From: Bacteroidales bacterium
GTDB lineage: Bacteria; Bacteroidota; Bacteroidia; Bacteroidales; F082
Length of the DNA stretch: 14,909 nucleotides
Direction of reading: 5' to 3'
Assembly (NCBI GenBank): GCA_029933565.1
Contig: JAOZNY010000031.1
Location: 1-14,909 of the forward strand
A program made the position numbers and the translations under genes. Of this stretch, positions 12,960 through 14,909 are shown one piece after another. Every line of letters begins with the position of its first letter. Positions within the stretch are counted from its first letter, which is position 1. The notes under the pieces were generated by a model. The model worked only from the letters and a program-made list of their open reading frames with translations. It was not told the DNA's origin and did no database searches.

Positions 12960-14837
12960 ATGATAAAGACTTATTCATTTTTATTATTTTTTTCAATTAC
13001 TTTCTTCATTGTAAGGGGTCAAATACCTGCGGGTTATTACGATTCTGCCAATGGACTCAATGGCGATGCACTTAAAACCGAACTAAATAATATTATTGAT
13101 GGACATACGGAACTTTCTTACGAATATGCAAAAACAGCCCTTAGGGAAACCGATGAAGATACTTTAAATTCAAATAATGTTATTTGTTTTTATACAGGAT
13201 GGTCCTATGGAAAATTTGATTTTGGTAATGGCTCAGAAGAGTGGAATCGTGAACATGTTTGGTCGAAATCGCATGGTGATTTTGGCGACAGCCCTCCGGC
13301 AGGAACCGATATCCATCAGTTAAGACCAACCGATGCCTCAGTGAATTCTGCTAAAAGTAATCGCGATTTTGATATTGGAATTACTCAATACATTGATGGA
13401 TCAGGCCCAACTCAATGTTATAAAGATACTGACATTTGGGAACCCCGCGATGAAGTAAAGGGCGATGTTGCAAGAATCATTTTTTATATGGCAACCCGCT
13501 ACGAAGGCGAAAACGGTGAAGTTGACCTCGAAATTGTGGACTTTGTTAATACCGCAGGAACAACTAAGGAACCTCTTTATGGAAAACTAAACACCCTCCT
13601 CCAGTGGCATATTGATGACCCTGTTGATGACTGGGAAATAAACCGCAACAACATTGTTTATAATAATTACCAGTATAACCGCAACCCTTTTATCGACCAT
13701 CCTGAATATGCAAATTCTATTTGGGGCAGTACTAATCCTGAGCCGACAAATCATGTTTTGAACTTTACTCCGGGCAGTCCAACTTCTTATTCAATTTCAC
13801 TAAGCTGGGACGATAATGATGGAAATAACATGGCCGATAAGTTTTTAATTCTGATTAATACTTCAGGTTCTTTTACCAATCCTGTTGACGGAACAGAGCA
13901 AAATGATGACACCGACCTAAGCGATGGAAGTGGAAGGATAAATGTCAACCACGGAGATGAAACTTACAATTTCACCGGATTGAATGCAAACACAACTTAC
14001 TATTTTGAAATATTTCCATACTCTAACTTTGGAACAACAATCGACTACAAAACTGATGGTGGTATTCCTGCTACCAGTGCAACTACTGCTGAAGAAAGCA
14101 CTGGCGAAGAAGTTTTTCTGTTTATTTCAGAAGTTGCGGATCCAAATGATGCTGCATACTCAAAATATGTTGAACTGTACAATGCAGGAGATTATACCAT
14201 AAATTTTGACACAGAAATATGGTATTTAAGCCGTCAGGCAAATGGTGATGGTTGGGGGGATATTCAATTAAGTGGATTCTTACCTCCTCATGAAACTCTT
14301 GTTTTATCTTATAACACTTCTTCATTTTTAAGCAGTTATGGTTTTGATGCTGATATTAGCAGTGGATATGTAAGCGGGAATGGAGACGATGGATATTTCT
14401 TATATTTCGGAGGTGACCATACAAGTGGAATATTAGTAGATGCCTATGGCGTAATTGATGAAGATGGGAGTGGGGAAATATGGGAATATACCAATTCAAA
14501 AGCCGTAAGAAAAAGGATGGACACTATTCCTTCGCCAACATGGCAAGCAGCAAGTTGGATAATTAATTCTTCTGCCAACGATGAAAACATGACACCTGAT
14601 TGGCATAAACGAACTCTTAACTGGACTGGTGCACAATCTTCAGCCTGGGAAAATAAAGATAATTGGTCTGACGCAGTTGACTTCACAAACTACGAACCTG
14701 ACGTAGGTTGCAAAGTAGTAATTCCATTTAGTTCAACACCACCCATTATTTCGTCGAATGTAAATGTTGGTAGTCTTGAAATGGGGACAAACGCCACAAT
14801 TACTATTGAGTCAGGAGTTTTGCGTATTGAGTATTAA
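12960..14837 (+). CDS. Secreted endonuclease I family protein with fibronectin-like and lamin-tail-like domains
   Basis: The product is probably an extracellular DNA/RNA-degrading enzyme of 625 residues. The signal peptide is about residues 1-20 (hydrophobic core LLFFSITFFIV), giving a mature start at QIPAGYYDSA. The endonuclease I domain spans roughly 24-255, with NREHVWSKSHG (96-106, H99 the likely general base), TDIHQLRPTDASVNSAKSNRDF (116-137) and the distal NPFIDHPEYANSIWG. A fibronectin III-like region follows (about 265-378). Then comes a lamin-tail-like domain (about 385-500: FISEVADPND, YVELYN), then a W-rich NWTGAQSSAWENKDNWSD segment at 554-571. Such segments usually precede further repeats and a T9SS sorting domain, but here the frame stops at residue 625 (SGVLRIEY) with no such domain, and no other frame continues. 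A truncated or decayed C-terminus is likely; enzymatic residues look intact. Confidence 0.88.
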   Translation: MIKTYSFLLFFSITFFIVRGQIPAGYYDSANGLNGDALKTELNNIIDGHTELSYEYAKTALRETDEDTLNSNNVICFYTGWSYGKFDFGNGSEEWNREHVWSKSHGDFGDSPPAGTDIHQLRPTDASVNSAKSNRDFDIGITQYIDGSGPTQCYKDTDIWEPRDEVKGDVARIIFYMATRYEGENGEVDLEIVDFVNTAGTTKEPLYGKLNTLLQWHIDDPVDDWEINRNNIVYNNYQYNRNPFIDHPEYANSIWGSTNPEPTNHVLNFTPGSPTSYSISLSWDDNDGNNMADKFLILINTSGSFTNPVDGTEQNDDTDLSDGSGRINVNHGDETYNFTGLNANTTYYFEIFPYSNFGTTIDYKTDGGIPATSATTAEESTGEEVFLFISEVADPNDAAYSKYVELYNAGDYTINFDTEIWYLSRQANGDGWGDIQLSGFLPPHETLVLSYNTSSFLSSYGFDADISSGYVSGNGDDGYFLYFGGDHTSGILVDAYGVIDEDGSGEIWEYTNSKAVRKRMDTIPSPTWQAASWIINSSANDENMTPDWHKRTLNWTGAQSSAWENKDNWSDAVDFTNYEPDVGCKVVIPFSSTPPIISSNVNVGSLEMGTNATITIESGVLRIEY

Positions 14838-14867
14838 GTTTGTTTTACTAAAATGTGAATTCTGAGA

Positions 14868-14909
14868 TTACTGCTTAATTATTTCGTCCTCCCTTATGCG
14901 GACCTCTTC
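14868..14909 (-). CDS. Possible C-terminal fragment of a minus-strand gene
   Basis: Reading inward from the window's right edge on the minus strand gives 13 codons (EEVRIREDEIIKQ) and a TAA at 14870-14868. The charged composition and position, convergent with the endonuclease and 30 bases from its stop, fit the tail of a real gene. A 13-codon open frame can occur by chance, no family is recognisable, and the start lies outside the window. Confidence 0.3.
   Translation of the reverse strand, partial: EEVRIREDEIIKQ

Noticed and set aside
14820..14909. Frameshift that would continue the endonuclease to a T9SS domain
   Set aside because: All three plus frames after the stop meet stops within the next 40 bases, with no hint of a sorting-domain sequence.
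1..14909. CRISPR array, tRNA, rRNA, prophage or insertion sequence
   Set aside because: No regularly spaced repeats, no cloverleaf or rRNA segments, and no transposase or integrase proteins were seen.

Overview
The window looks like a chromosomal segment of a Bacteroidota bacterium, probably Bacteroidales/Marinilabiliales or a relative. Support: a type IX secretion (T9SS) type A C-terminal domain, an Omp28-type thioredoxin-like surface protein, promoters with the Bacteroidota -7 element TAnnTTTG, almost no Shine-Dalgarno sequences, low G+C, and gene families typical of the phylum. It is not an obvious mobile or phage region: I see no transposase, integrase, tRNA, rRNA or CRISPR array.

Layout. 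Positions 1-611 hold no protein gene. Instead there is a near-consensus promoter (91-120), about 400 bases of G+C-richer, purine-rich sequence that folds back on itself (12-bp end-closing helix, several GNRA loops), and a rho-independent terminator (495-534). I read this as an unidentified structured non-coding RNA; it is the best candidate here for something undescribed. A second terminator, on the minus strand (549-584), ends the convergent gene. Positions 612-6009 are four minus-strand genes: an Omp28-like T9SS cargo protein, then the tight run xth - dxr - rseP (read right to left). These encode exonuclease III, the MEP-pathway reductoisomerase and the site-2 protease, with a 1-nt gap and a 1-nt overlap between them.

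From 6151 everything complete is on the plus strand: two tandem paralogous ClC chloride transport proteins with C-terminal CBS pairs, a 6-pyruvoyl-tetrahydropterin synthase/QueD-type enzyme, GTP cyclohydrolase I (folE), a Bax inhibitor-1 family membrane protein, fabD, and a secreted endonuclease I with a lamin-tail-like domain. The last 42 bases may be the C-terminus of a further minus-strand gene.

How they fit together. FolE and the PTPS/QueD enzyme catalyse consecutive steps from GTP through dihydroneopterin triphosphate (queuosine or tetrahydropterin route). The two ClC proteins are a local duplication and both lack the usual internal proton glutamate. dxr, rseP and fabD are housekeeping genes for isoprenoid synthesis, envelope proteolysis and fatty-acid synthesis. 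Recurrent boxes of the form TAnnTTTGC mark likely promoters in front of several genes and argue for later start codons in two of them.
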